Shown here piece by piece: positions 47,183 to 57,100 of a stretch of 64,000 nucleotides of DNA. The stretch's first letter is position 1, and every line of letters starts with the position of its first letter. Origin of the DNA: Thalassotalea nanhaiensis (GTDB taxonomy: Bacteria; Pseudomonadota; Gammaproteobacteria; Enterobacterales; Alteromonadaceae); the NCBI RefSeq assembly GCF_031583575.1, contig NZ_CP134146.1:1116001-1180000 (forward strand). The letters run 5' to 3'. The notes under the pieces were generated by a model. It saw only the letters and a list, made by a program, of their open reading frames with translations, ran no database searches and was not told where the DNA came from. The translations under genes were made by a program, and so were the position numbers.

Positions 47183-48171
47183 GACTCAACTCCTGATTTT
47201 AATTGATGTTCAATGCTACTACCGGCAGAAAAGCTAATAAAGCGAGCTCCGGCCTTTTGATACATGTGTTGTTTTAATTGAGTGAGCATTTGCGCTTTTT
47301 GTTGGTAACGCTCAGCAGATTTTTTATCACCAAGCGTAAGTTGTTGTTTTACTTTACCATTCGTTACAGCGACTGATGTTTTATGATGGCTGTCAGGAAG
47401 TTCAGACTCTAAAGGATCTGATATTTGGCAAATCACTAATTCACATACGCGGGAGATCTGAGATAGCGGTAACAGAGCTTGTTCATCAAAATGATTTCCA
47501 TCAGTGATTAAATACACTAATGAGCCAGGACGAGCCAACTGACGTAAACGATTACAATTTTCAATAAAGTAATCATTACTGGTTGGAGTATCTTGCTGCC
47601 AATGTTCTAAGCCCTGCAAGTGCAATTCATCCAAGGCGTGCAAATAATGTAGAACACCATTTTGGCGACTTCTCGGTTTAAGCTCTTGATGTTCAAGTTC
47701 ATTAAAGACTAAACCACCAACTCTGTCGCCGCGCTTTTTGGCATGCCAAGCCACTAAGGCGGCAATATGGGAGGCTTGCACTGATTTAAATAGTAGCTTT
47801 GAACCGAAAAACATCGACTGACCCAAATCAGTGGCAATTAACACCGGGCGTTCTACTTCTTCTTTAAATAGTTTGGTATGAGTTTCACCAGTGCGCGCAG
47901 TAACGCGCCAATCGATGGCTCTTATATCGTCACCAGTTTGATAATGCCTTACTTCATCAAACTCCATACCTCTGCCTTTAGTGCGAGCGAGGTAGTTACC
48001 TGATAAATGACCATGCAAAGCCTTTTTAGGCGCAAGGTTTAACAGTGACGCCTTACCCTGATAAGGTAATAGTTCATCAATCGTTAAATTAATACCGTCA
48101 CTTTGCAGGGTGCTAAGTTGTTCACTTATACCAGTATTTGCATCATCATTTGAATGCTTATTCCACCACAT
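47170..48171 (-). CDS. DUF58 domain protein
   Basis: 333 residues. The DUF58 signature GRGMEFDEVRHYQTGDDIRAIDWRVTARTG is present in pieces around residues 66-95, and the C-terminal half is VWA-like (VLIATDLGQSMFFGS). It is soluble and acts with MoxR ATPases. Lies 57 bases after the moxR gene in the same operon. Confidence 0.92.
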   Translation of the reverse strand: MWWNKHSNDDANTGISEQLSTLQSDGINLTIDELLPYQGKASLLNLAPKKALHGHLSGNYLARTKGRGMEFDEVRHYQTGDDIRAIDWRVTARTGETHTKLFKEEVERPVLIATDLGQSMFFGSKLLFKSVQASHIAALVAWHAKKRGDRVGGLVFNELEHQELKPRSRQNGVLHYLHALDELHLQGLEHWQQDTPTSNDYFIENCNRLRQLARPGSLVYLITDGNHFDEQALLPLSQISRVCELVICQISDPLESELPDSHHKTSVAVTNGKVKQQLTLGDKKSAERYQQKAQMLTQLKQHMYQKAGARFISFSAGSSIEHQLKSGVESWIR

Positions 48172-48228
48172 AGTTTTTACCTATTACTACATCTAAATCA
48201 TTTAAAAAACGTTTAGCTAAATATGCCA

Positions 48229-49185
48229 CTAACCGACAGCAACTAAGGTTAAAATACGATCAAGGACTTGATTGGTGGTAATACCTTCCGCTTCGGCTTG
48301 ATAGGTAAGCATTAAGCGATGACGTAAACAGTTATGTAATACGGCTTGAATATCTTCAGGGCTGACAAAGTCTCTGCCATTTAGCCAGGCTCGTGCACGG
48401 GAGCATCGATCTAACGCGATAGTTGCGCGTGGGCTGGCGCCGTAGGCTAACCATTTGCCTAGATTTTCATCATACTTTGCACCATCTCGAGTTGCCATGA
48501 TCAAGTCAACTATGTACTGCTCAAGAACGGGCGCTAAATAAATTTCAAGAGTTTCTTTGCGTGCGTGAAATATTTCCGCTTGGCTGATATTAGTAAGAGG
48601 CGCTTTTTTCTCATTTAACGCTTCGCCGCGATTTAATCGCAAAATTTCTAACTCAGAAGCTGCATTTGGATAATCAATTTCTAAATGCATTAAAAAGCGA
48701 TCCAGTTGCGCTTCTGGAAGTGGGTAAGTACCTTCTTGCTCCAGTGGGTTTTGGGTCGCCATGACCAAAAATAGATCTGGTAATTGATAGGTGGTTTTGC
48801 CCACCGTCACTTGACCTTCTGCCATTGCTTCTAATAGTGCAGACTGGACTTTTGCCGGTGCACGGTTAATTTCATCGGCTAAGATTAAGTTTTGAAATAG
48901 TGGACCGTGTTGGAATACAAAGGTGCCGTCTTCTGGTCGATAAATGTCAGTACCGGTTAAATCGGCAGGTAATAAATCCGGGGTAAACTGAATGCGATGG
49001 AACTCGGCATCAACACCGTCTGCTAATGAATTAATCGCTCGTGTTTTTGCAAGGCCCGGTGGACCTTCAACAATTAGGTGACCATCAGCTAATAATGCGA
49101 TTAGTAAGTTTTCAACTAATGCGTGTTGACCTACGATTTGTTCACTTAAATGTTCTTGTAATTTAGAAAATTGTTCGATTGCCAT
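48229..49185 (-). CDS. MoxR-family AAA+ ATPase
   Basis: 318 residues. Walker A GPPGLAKT near residue 40, Walker B LILADEINRAPAK near residue 105, sensor block ATQNPLEQEGTYPLPEAQLDRF in parts. MoxR ATPases work as chaperones for VWA-domain partners, which are encoded by the next genes. First gene of the operon. Confidence 0.95.
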   Translation of the reverse strand: MAIEQFSKLQEHLSEQIVGQHALVENLLIALLADGHLIVEGPPGLAKTRAINSLADGVDAEFHRIQFTPDLLPADLTGTDIYRPEDGTFVFQHGPLFQNLILADEINRAPAKVQSALLEAMAEGQVTVGKTTYQLPDLFLVMATQNPLEQEGTYPLPEAQLDRFLMHLEIDYPNAASELEILRLNRGEALNEKKAPLTNISQAEIFHARKETLEIYLAPVLEQYIVDLIMATRDGAKYDENLGKWLAYGASPRATIALDRCSRARAWLNGRDFVSPEDIQAVLHNCLRHRLMLTYQAEAEGITTNQVLDRILTLVAVG

Positions 49186-49313
49186 AATAATTATTATTTT
49201 CCGTAAGCGCAGTTAAATACAGTCATTGTTCGTAAAAAATATATATAAGGATCATGTTATGCGAAATCAATACTTTTAAAAAGGCTCATTTGCAGATAGA
49301 ATCAAATAAAATG

Positions 49314-49330
49314 ATCAGGTCGGACCTGTT
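49314..49330 (+). promoter_or_regulatory. FadR-like operator before fadIJ
   Basis: ATCAGGTCGGACCTGTT lies 55 bases before the fadI start. It matches the enterobacterial FadR consensus (A-CTGGTC-GAC-TGTT) at nearly all positions. FadR represses beta-oxidation genes until long-chain acyl-CoA binds. FadR itself is not in the window. Confidence 0.7.
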
Positions 49331-49384
49331 GTAAGGTTGTTTGCAATAATAGTGCAAATGTTAATCGACGATAATAAAGGAAAC

Positions 49385-50698
49385 ATGATGGGAATTCAGC
49401 AAACCGTAAAAACAGCTCAGGGTGAACGCATTGCAATAGTTGCAGGACTAAGAACGCCGTTTGTAAAGCAAGCGACAGACTTTCACGGCATACCTGCTCT
49501 TGATTTAGGCTCTATGGTAGTTAACGAATTAATTGCTAAAAGCGATATCGATCCAGCAATCATTGAGCAATTGGTTTTTGGTCAAGTTGTACAAATGCCA
49601 AAAGCACCAAACATTGCTCGTGAAATAGTTCTGGCAACACAAATGAATGTTGCTACCGATGCGTACAGCGTTTCACGAGCTTGTGCTACCAGCTTCCAAT
49701 CAACGGTGAATGTTGCTGAAAATATCATGCTTGGCAATATCGATGTGGGTATTGCCGGTGGTGCTGATTCAATGTCAGTACCGCCAATTACGGTAACGAA
49801 AAAATTAGCTCGTACTTTATTGGACTTATCAAAAGCGAAAACTTTCGGCCAAAAAGCGAAACTTATTACCAGTCTTAAATTAAAAGATTTGTTGCCGGAG
49901 CCTCCAGCTGTTGCTGAATACTCGACTGGATTATCTATGGGACAAACGGCAGAGCAGATGGCAAAAACTCATGGTATAACCCGTGAAGAGCAAGATGCAT
50001 TGGCCCATCGTTCACATACCTTAGCGGCAAAAACTTGGGCTGAAGGCAAGCTTGCTGATGAAGTAATGACTGCGCACTGTGAGCCTTATAAAAGAATAGT
50101 TACCAAAGATAATTGCTTCAGAGATAACTCTGAACTATCTGGGTATGCAAGACTTCGCCCAGTGTTTGATCGCAAGCACGGCTCAGTTACAGCTGCAAAC
50201 TCTACCGCGTTAACCGATGGCGCATCTGCGGTTATTTTAATGCGAGAAGGGCGTGCTAAAGAGCTTGGTTACAATATCCTTGGGTACATTCGTTCATATG
50301 CCTTTACGGCAATCGATGTTTGGGAAGATATGTTAATGGGGCCATCGTATGCCACTCCACTTGCTTTACAACGTGCTGGTTTAACGCTTGCCGATTTAGA
50401 CTTGATTGAAATGCATGAAGCCTTTGCCGCGCAAACCCTTGCTAACGTAAAAATGTTTGGCAGCACTAAATTTGCTAAAGATAAGCTTGGCTTAGATAAA
50501 GCAATTGGCGATATAGACATGGATAAATTTAATGTGCTTGGTGGTTCACTTGCCTACGGGCACCCATTTGCCGCAACAGGTACTCGATTAATCACCCAGA
50601 CGTTAAATGAATTAAAGCGTCGTGGCGGTGGTCTTGGATTAACAACAGCTTGTGCTGCCGGTGGTTTAGGTGCAGCAATGATTTTGGAAGTGGAGTAA
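49385..50698 (+). CDS. fadI: 3-Ketoacyl-CoA thiolase FadI
   Basis: Thiolase subunit of the FadIJ beta-oxidation complex, about 438 residues. Catalytic nucleophile Cys in [22 protein letters not shown], and [11 protein letters not shown] at the C-terminus. The longer gamma-proteobacterial FadI form rather than FadA. Start at ATG 49385 (or 49388) after AAGGAAAC; an upstream frame from 49337 lacks family likeness. Followed by fadJ after 5 bases. Confidence 0.95.
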   Translation: MMGIQQTVKTAQGERIAIVAGLRTPFVKQATDFHGIPALDLGSMVVNELIAKSDIDPAIIEQLVFGQVVQMPKAPNIAREIVLATQMNVATDAYSVSRACATSFQSTVNVAENIMLGNIDVGIAGGADSMSVPPITVTKKLARTLLDLSKAKTFGQKAKLITSLKLKDLLPEPPAVAEYSTGLSMGQTAEQMAKTHGITREEQDALAHRSHTLAAKTWAEGKLADEVMTAHCEPYKRIVTKDNCFRDNSELSGYARLRPVFDRKHGSVTAANSTALTDGASAVILMREGRAKELGYNILGYIRSYAFTAIDVWEDMLMGPSYATPLALQRAGLTLADLDLIEMHEAFAAQTLANVKMFGSTKFAKDKLGLDKAIGDIDMDKFNVLGGSLAYGHPFAATGTRLITQTLNELKRRGGGLGLTTACAAGGLGAAMILEVE

Positions 50699-50703
50699 GC
50701 ACA

Positions 50704-52860
50704 ATGACTGATGTAACTAAACAAGAAACTCAAACTGAAAATTCAATGTCTACATTTACACTAACGCCACAAGACAATGGTATTGCGCTGTTAAAGATTG
50801 ATGTGCAAAACGAAACCATGAATGTGCTTAAAGCAGAGTTTGCTGAGCAAATTCAAGAGATTTTAAAACAAGTTAAGAGCGATAGCTCAATTACTGGTTT
50901 AGTGATTTACAGCGGTAAAAGTAATTCTTTTGTGGCCGGCGCAGACATTACAATGCTTGATAAATGTGAAACAGCGCAGCAAGCAACTGAAATTGCTGCT
51001 GGCGGACAGATGATTTTTAATCAACTTGAGCAGTTATCAATCCCTGTTGTTGCCGCAATCAATGGCCCATGTTTAGGCGGTGGTTTAGAGCTTGCTATGG
51101 CGTGTCATATGCGAGTTTGTAGTGATTCAAATAAAACTGTATTAGGGTTACCTGAGGTACAGCTAGGGCTTCTACCTGGCAGTGGCGGTACACAGCGTTT
51201 ACCGAAGCTGGTTGGTTTGCAAAAGTCGTTGGACATGATGTTAACGGGTAAACAGTTGCGTCCTAAACAAGCATTAAAAGCTGGTCTTGTGTTAGACGTA
51301 GTACCTAACTCGGTATTATTAGATGTTGCCATTAAAATGGCACAAACTGGCAAGCGTAAAGCAAATAGAAAAGTAAGTATTGTTGAAAAAGCATTAGAGT
51401 CTAACCCATTCGGCAGAAAGATAGTGTTTGATCAGGCTTCAAAAACAGTACTTGCCAAAACGAAAGGTAACTATCCTGCGCCGTTAAAAATTATTGACTG
51501 TATTCGTACTGGATATGAAAAAGGCACTACTAAAGGATTAGCTATAGAAGCGTACAACTTTGGTGAGCTGACCCAAACAGCAGAGTCAAAACAGCTCCGC
51601 AATTTATTCTTTGCTACTACCGAAATGAAAAAGGAGCAGGGCGTTGCAGGAGTAGCACCAGCTAAAGTAAATAAAGTTGGCGTTCTTGGTGGTGGTTTAA
51701 TGGGTGGAGGCATCGCGTATGTTTCAGCCAATAATGCCAAAACACCTGTGCGTATAAAAGATATTAACCATACTGGTATTTCACATGCGTTAAAGTACAG
51801 CTTTGATATTTTAAATAAAAAAGTAAAACGCAGATTCATGTCGCAAAGTGCCATGCAAAAACAGCTGAACATGGTAACTGGAACTGTAGATTATGCTGGC
51901 TTTAAAGATGCAGACATGATCATTGAAGCGGTATTTGAAGATTTAGGCCTTAAACAATCTATGGTGGCTGACATTGAGGCTAACTGTAAAGATGGGATCA
52001 TTTTTGCCAGTAACACATCGTCTTTACCAATTAATCAAATAGCAGCCAAAGCAGCTAAGCCTGAAAACGTTATTGGTCTGCATTATTTCTCGCCAGTAGA
52101 TAAAATGCCGCTTGCTGAAATTATCGCTCATGAGAAAACATCAGATGAAACAATTTCTACTACAGTTGCATTTGCTAAGCGACAAGGTAAAACGCCAATT
52201 GTTGTTAAAGATAAAGCAGGTTTTTATGTAAACCGAATTTTAGCCCCTTATGTAAATGAAGCAGCCAATATTTTATTAGCTGGTGAGCCAATTGAGAAGA
52301 TTGATCGTGCTCTGGTTAAGTTTGGCTTCCCTGTTGGTCCAATAAAGTTATTGGATGAGGTTGGTATTGATATTGGTGCTAAAATTAGTCCTATATTGGT
52401 GGACGAGCTAGGGGAACGATTTAAAGCGCCGGATGCATTTAACAAACTTATTGACGACAACCGCAAGGGCCGTAAAACCAATAAAGGCTTTTATAATTAC
52501 TCTGGTAAAAAAGCCAATGGCAAAGAAGTTGATGAAACTGTCTACTCACTATTGAATATTCAACCAGCAAGCAAGTTAAGTGCGCAAGAAATCAATGAAC
52601 GCTGTGTATTGTTAATGGTGAATGAAGCAGTCCGTTGTTTAGATGAAGGCATTATTCGTAATGCGAGAGATGGCGATATTGGCACTATATTCGGTATCGG
52701 CTTCCCTCCATTCATAGGCGGACCGTTTAGGTACCTTGATAGTTTAGGTGCTTCAACTGTTGTTGAAAAGCTAAGCGCTTATCAAGATAAATATGGTGAT
52801 CACTTTGAGCCGTGTGCTGCATTAGTAGAAATGGCACAAACTAATCGAACTTGTTATTAA
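50704..52860 (+). CDS. fadJ: Fatty-acid oxidation complex alpha subunit FadJ
   Basis: Multifunctional enzyme of about 718 residues. N-terminal crotonase domain (about 15-200) with [11 protein letters not shown] and [21 protein letters not shown] supplies enoyl-CoA hydratase; the central Rossmann domain starts at [16 protein letters not shown] (about 325), with [15 protein letters not shown], giving 3-hydroxyacyl-CoA dehydrogenase; the C-terminal domain ends with [12 protein letters not shown]. Start is the ATG at 50704, 5 bases after the fadI stop. Electrons from this pathway pass to the ETF system encoded at 10.8-14.5 kb. Confidence 0.95.
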   Translation: MTDVTKQETQTENSMSTFTLTPQDNGIALLKIDVQNETMNVLKAEFAEQIQEILKQVKSDSSITGLVIYSGKSNSFVAGADITMLDKCETAQQATEIAAGGQMIFNQLEQLSIPVVAAINGPCLGGGLELAMACHMRVCSDSNKTVLGLPEVQLGLLPGSGGTQRLPKLVGLQKSLDMMLTGKQLRPKQALKAGLVLDVVPNSVLLDVAIKMAQTGKRKANRKVSIVEKALESNPFGRKIVFDQASKTVLAKTKGNYPAPLKIIDCIRTGYEKGTTKGLAIEAYNFGELTQTAESKQLRNLFFATTEMKKEQGVAGVAPAKVNKVGVLGGGLMGGGIAYVSANNAKTPVRIKDINHTGISHALKYSFDILNKKVKRRFMSQSAMQKQLNMVTGTVDYAGFKDADMIIEAVFEDLGLKQSMVADIEANCKDGIIFASNTSSLPINQIAAKAAKPENVIGLHYFSPVDKMPLAEIIAHEKTSDETISTTVAFAKRQGKTPIVVKDKAGFYVNRILAPYVNEAANILLAGEPIEKIDRALVKFGFPVGPIKLLDEVGIDIGAKISPILVDELGERFKAPDAFNKLIDDNRKGRKTNKGFYNYSGKKANGKEVDETVYSLLNIQPASKLSAQEINERCVLLMVNEAVRCLDEGIIRNARDGDIGTIFGIGFPPFIGGPFRYLDSLGASTVVEKLSAYQDKYGDHFEPCAALVEMAQTNRTCY

Positions 52861-52875
52861 GTAAGATGCAAAACA

Positions 52876-52899
52876 AAAGCGGTAATCACTTGCCGCTTT
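52876..52899 (+). terminator. First hairpin after fadJ
   Basis: AAAGCGG (52876-52882) and CCGCTTT (52893-52899) with a 10-base loop. It lies directly before a stronger terminator and may act with it. Confidence 0.5.
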
Positions 52900-52908
52900 A
52901 ATGACTAA

Positions 52909-52933
52909 GGGGCAATTTATTGCCTCTTTTTTT
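52909..52933 (+). terminator. Rho-independent terminator of fadIJ
   Basis: GGGGCAA (52909-52915), loop TTTA, TTGCCTC (52920-52926) followed by seven T. About 50 bases past the fadJ stop. Confidence 0.88.
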
Positions 52934-53063
52934 ATTTTAGGAGTTAATAAAAAAAAAATTATTGAATGGATATAAGAGGTTAACAAATATGCTTGAAAAA
53001 CACGCGAAAATCACTTTAGTGTAAATAGTCTATTTGTTATACTACGCGCCCTTAAGTTGTCCT

Positions 53064-53279
53064 ATGAGTCGTGTAGAGTTAAATATGTTGTTTGTTGTTG
53101 TTTCCTTACTATGTGCCGTTTTCTTTTATTGCCAAGCTCTACAGTCCGGTATGGGGCGTAAGCGTTGGGCTACGGCTGGCTTTGTACTAGGTCCATTAGT
53201 ATGGCCAATGTTCTGCATGGAGAAACGCATGAAAACATTTAAAAGGTTTGGTACTAAGTTTGGTATCTTCAACGCATAA
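53064..53279 (+). CDS. Small two-helix membrane protein
   Basis: 71 residues from MSRVELNMLF. Two hydrophobic segments, about 9-27 (LFVVVSLLCAVFFYCQAL) and 37-53 (WATAGFVLGPLVWPMF), followed by a strongly basic tail (EKRMKTFKRFGTKFG). The start is uncertain: an in-frame codon at 53034 would add ten residues, and neither has a good Shine-Dalgarno. No family recognised. Convergent with the small-protein locus on the other strand. Confidence 0.65.
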   Translation: MSRVELNMLFVVVSLLCAVFFYCQALQSGMGRKRWATAGFVLGPLVWPMFCMEKRMKTFKRFGTKFGIFNA

Positions 53280-53290
53280 TCGCTTATACT

Positions 53291-53308
53291 GCATAGCATT
53301 AACTATGC
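53291..53308. terminator. Hairpin between convergent small genes
   Basis: GCATAG (53291-53296) and CTATGC (53303-53308) around a 6-base loop, 12 bases after the plus-strand gene and about 20 beyond the last minus-strand small gene. No strong T-run, so terminator function is only likely by position. Confidence 0.4.
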
Positions 53309-53328
53309 GTTGAAAACTGCTTAGTCTT

Positions 53329-53430
53329 TTATGAGAACCAGTTCGAGGCGCTCATTTCATACACTTCAATTCTTGTTGGTGCTTTAGTTACTTTCTTAGT
53401 GCTAAATATAGCAGTAAATACTCTTAACAT
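53329..53430 (-). CDS. Small protein B, 33 residues, IE-EMSA-W-S tail
   Basis: ATG at 53430 preceded by TGAGGTGATT, a good Shine-Dalgarno at 5-base spacing, and a TAA stop. The product is basic in its first half (LRVFTAIFSTKKVTKAPTR) and ends IEVYEMSASNWFS. The end aligns with that of the neighbouring 34-residue protein (IEIREMSANSWWS): 8 of 13 positions identical. The shared tail with a diverged front, plus both ribosome-binding sites, argues that these are real paralogous genes. Function unknown. No signal peptide or clear membrane helix. Confidence 0.7.
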   Translation of the reverse strand: MLRVFTAIFSTKKVTKAPTRIEVYEMSASNWFS

Positions 53431-53440
53431 AATCACCTCA

Positions 53441-53461
53441 AAGCCTTATCTATAAAGGCTT
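53441..53461 (-). promoter_or_regulatory. Hairpin between the two small genes
   Basis: AAGCCTT (53441-53447) and AAGGCTT (53455-53461) with a 7-base loop. It overlaps the stop codon of small protein A and abuts the Shine-Dalgarno of small protein B, so it may tune translation of B. It lacks a T-run. Confidence 0.45.
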
Positions 53462-53564
53462 ATGACCACCAGCTGTTTGCTGACATTTCACGAATTTCAA
53501 TGCTGTCTGCTACTTGCTTGGCTGTAGTTTTAGACGTAAATATTGTTTTAATCATTGCAATCAT
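53460..53564 (-). CDS. Small protein A, 34 residues, IE-EMSA-W-S tail
   Basis: ATG at 53564 is 8 bases after AGGAG. That Shine-Dalgarno overlaps the TAG stop of the upstream repeat-protein gene, so the two are probably translationally coupled. The product starts MIAMIKTIFTSKTTAKQVAD and ends SIEIREMSANSWWS before TAA. It is a paralogue of small protein B downstream. A second in-frame ATG at residue 4 (53555) would align better with the start of B. Family and function unknown. Confidence 0.7.
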   Translation of the reverse strand: MIAMIKTIFTSKTTAKQVADSIEIREMSANSWWS

Positions 53565-53575
53565 TGTCTTATCTC

Positions 53576-53866
53576 CTAGATGCGAACTTTCGTTGTGCCC
53601 ATAGGCTTGATACGAACTTTTGTTGTGCCCATAGGCTTGATACGAACTTTAGTTGTGCCCATAGGCTTGATGCGAACTTTCGTTGTACCCATAGGTTTGA
53701 TGCGAACTTTCGTTGTACCCATAGGCTTGATGCGAACTTTCGTTGTGCCCATAGGCTGAATGCGAACTTTCGTTGTGCCAGATTCTATAGGGTTGTTAAC
53801 AATAGGTGCATCCATCGATGGAGCACCGGTCGAAAGTAATACTGAAAAAATTAATGAACTAAGCAT
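53576..53866 (-). CDS. Repeat protein, seven GTTKVRI units, probably exported
   Basis: 96 residues. An N-terminal hydrophobic stretch (MLSSLIFSVLLSTGAPS) resembles a weak signal peptide without a basic start. After VNNPIES the rest is seven copies of GTTKVRI joined by KPM (QPM once), a 10-residue, 30-base period. The DNA repeats differ at Gly, Thr, Lys, Arg and Ile codons by synonymous changes only; the single amino-acid change is Lys to Gln in the first linker. AGGAAA precedes the ATG at 53866. The repeat region is strongly basic. I recognise no family. It heads a likely operon with small proteins A and B. Confidence 0.75.
   Translation of the reverse strand: MLSSLIFSVLLSTGAPSMDAPIVNNPIESGTTKVRIQPMGTTKVRIKPMGTTKVRIKPMGTTKVRIKPMGTTKVRIKPMGTTKVRIKPMGTTKVRI
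53579..53780. repeat. 30-base tandem repeat array
   Basis: Six full 30-base units and a partial seventh, within the minus-strand repeat-protein gene. Variation between units is confined to third codon positions of that gene apart from one base. Confidence 0.95.
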
Positions 53867-54070
53867 GGTATTTCCTATTTTTATTTTTGAGAATTTACAT
53901 ATAGGTATATTTAAGCTAATAGCATGCCAACTTTTATAAAAGTTAAAATAAAGTTTAAAAACTTGTTTTCGTTACGCTTTTATTTGTGAAGGGGGAATAA
54001 TAGTTTTTTCGTATTTTGTGACGAGAAATTTTTAAATTGAACAGTTGTCTAATGAACGGTGAAGTAGAAA

Positions 54071-54090
54071 ACCTTGCTTTTAAACAAGGT
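54071..54090 (-). terminator. Weak terminator after the GGDEF/EAL gene
   Basis: ACCTTG (54071-54076) and CAAGGT (54085-54090) with an 8-base loop; on the minus strand TTTTC follows. It lies about 30 bases beyond the stop of the large regulator gene. Confidence 0.4.
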
Positions 54091-54119
54091 CATTTAATGT
54101 CAATCATTTGAATTGAGAG

Positions 54120-57100
54120 TTAAATATTATTGTACGGTGTCGATTTATTGGTGATGATGTGGGAAAGCAAATAGCGGCCAAAATCTTCTTCAGCTAAAGG
54201 CTTAGAATATAAATAACCTTGCATTTGTTCACAATTGAGCGTTTTAAGGTATTTAAGTTGGCTTTCGGTTTCGACACCTTCTGCTACAACATCCATGCCA
54301 AGGTTATGGGCGATAGTTACAATAGTGGCAACCATGTTCCGGCCTTCTTCGGAATTTTCTATATCGTCAACAAACGCTTTATCAATTTTTAAGGTATTAA
54401 GCGGGAACTGTTTTAAATACGCAAGAGAGGAGTAACCTGTACCAAAGTCATCTAAAGATAAGTTTACCCCCATCTTTCTAATTTGATGCATAAGCTCTAT
54501 CGCTTCTTGCGGCGAGTTCATTACAGTACCTTCAGTGATCTCAAGTTCGAGATGTTTCGCTGGTAACTTGGTTTCCTCTAATATTTCTGCAATAACATTA
54601 ACTAAATTAGGCTGCCTAAATTGTACCGCTGAAAGGTTTACTGCTATTCGGCCTTTAAACATACCGTTATCTAACCATGCTTTAGTTGCTAAGCATGCTT
54701 TACGTAAAACTATTTCGCCAATCTCGATAATTTGTCCGGTTTCTTCTGAAATTGGAATAAATATATCAGGACGTATAATGCCTTTATTACCCGCCTCAAA
54801 ACGTACCAGAGCTTCCATGCCTTTTACTTTACCGCTGGCAACATCAATTTTAGGTTGATAAAACACTGAGAAAAGGTCTTCTTTTAAACCGTGACGTATT
54901 AAATTTTCTATCTGTAATCGTTTAACTGCTTGTTTGTTCATTGAATCGTTAAAGAATTGATAGGTATCACCACCTTTATCTTTTGCATGATACATAGCGG
55001 TATCGGCGTTCTTTAACAGCTCATGTGAATTTTCACCATCATCAGGGAACAACACTATGCCGATACTACAAGATAAAGATATTTCTTGTTGGCGAATATA
55101 GTAGGGCTCAACGATGGTATTTAATACTTCATCAGCAATAGATGTGATTTTATGAACATCGTTAGTGCCTTCAAGTATGAGTGCAAATTCATCGCCACCT
55201 AAACGGTAACAGGTGTCTTTTATATTCCCGATGGTTGCAATACGCTCGGTTACTTTACATAACAATACATCACCAATTTGATGGCCAAGAGAGTCGTTGA
55301 TTTTTTTAAAGTTATCTAAATCAAATACAAGCAATGCATGTTCAATATCTTGGCTAACTAACTGAGAATGATTCGCTTGGAAAAACGATCTATTAGGCAA
55401 GCCTGTTAATGTATCAGAGTTAGCCAGCTTACGTAATTCTGCTTCTGTTTCTTTACGTTTGGTAATATCTGAGAATACACCAACAAAATGCGATATTTTG
55501 TCGTTTTCATCGCGGATAATATCGATGGTGATATCAATCAAATACGAATCACCATTAGAGCGTTTACTTTCAATTTCGCCTTGCCAGGTGCCGTGTGACA
55601 TAAGGTTCTTTTTCAGGTTCTGTAAAAAGCTTTCAGGGTAAGAGTTAAAGGCTAACAGTTGCCCTAACGCTTCAGTTCTGGTTTGGCCTGTTATCGTTTG
55701 ATATGAAATATTACAATCGACCAATTTAAATTGATTGTCGTAAACCACTACTGCATCAGATATGTTTTCAATACATTTAGCAAAAAGTTTTAAGCTTTCT
55801 TCATTGGCTTTTATTTGACTGATATCTTTTAAGGTACCAGTCATACGCAATGGCGCATCATCCTCATCACGTTCTACAATCTTACCTCTATCAAGCACCC
55901 ATAACCAATTGTTGGTTTTATCTTTTACTCGATATGCGGCTTCATAATGCTCAGATTTTCCTTCTTTATGCTCAAGTAATAATTGCTTAACTCTTGGGTA
56001 ATCTTGTGGATGAATGTTACGGCGCTCTTCGCCGTCTTCACTCGTCTCTGAGCCTTCAAGAGGAAAATCTAATATCCCCCAAATGTTTGAACGAAACATT
56101 TGATTGGTTTTTAGGTTCCAATCCCACATTTCATCGCCAGAGCCCCATAAAGCTAGTTTTAATCGCTCTTCCGACTCTTTGATTTTTATATTGGTTTGTT
56201 CTTTATTTTGAGCTTGACGAATAAAGTAATAAATAATAAATAAACAACAAAGTATATATACAGCCCATGCTGTATTAGTTTTCCACCAAGGCGGCAAAAT
56301 TGTTATTTTAAAACCCTTTAGTTGTACATATTTATTAATAGTTGAGTCATAAGCTTCTAATAAAAAAGGGTAATCACCGGCAACGAGATTTGTGTAAGTT
56401 GCTCTTCTATTTTTATAATCAGTTTCAATCCAATTATGGTCTAAGCCAACTAGCTTATATCTATAAAGAACTTGCTCAGGCATACTCGAGTTTGGCGTTA
56501 AGAACTCCAAAGTGAAAGGGGATTGATCATATCTAAGTGTTATTTCATCTAGCGTTGCAAGCCGACTTGTAAGCAAATCTTGTTCAACAGAGTTCTTTGT
56601 TTTAGTTATTTTTACTTCTTTATTTGATATTCTAAGTTTCGTTAAAATTGGAGGTGAAAGTAATTGTGAATCTAGTTTTATATCCTCAGGAAAAAAACTA
56701 TTAAATCCATTGATTCCACCGAAAAACAATCGCCCTTGACTACTTTTTAGAGAGGAACCTTCCCAAAATTCATTAGATTGTAATCCATAACTAGAATCAA
56801 AATTAGAAATGGATTTTGTTATTGGGCTTATTTTACTAATACCTTTATTTGAGCTAATCCAGGCATCACCAGAATCGTCTAATAATAAGTTAGTTGTGAA
56901 GTTGTTTGCTAAACCAGAATTTTCGTTAAAATGAAAATATTCATTCGTTTTTTTATCTAATAATAGTAATCCCTTGTCCCAAAAACTGAACCAAATAAAA
57001 CCATTTTCTTCATTGATATAACTAACTTGGTTTTCTTCTAAAATTTTATTTTTAGGTAGGGTTAATTGTGAAAATGTTTCAGATTTTGGTATAAATTTAT

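Noticed and set aside
53576-53780. CRISPR array
   Set aside because: The 30-base units are contiguous without spacers and keep a reading frame; it is a coding tandem repeat.
53555-53839. Plus-strand frame through the 30-base repeat array
   Set aside because: Differences between repeat units change amino acids in this frame but are silent in the minus-strand gene, and it has no ribosome-binding site; it is a shadow.
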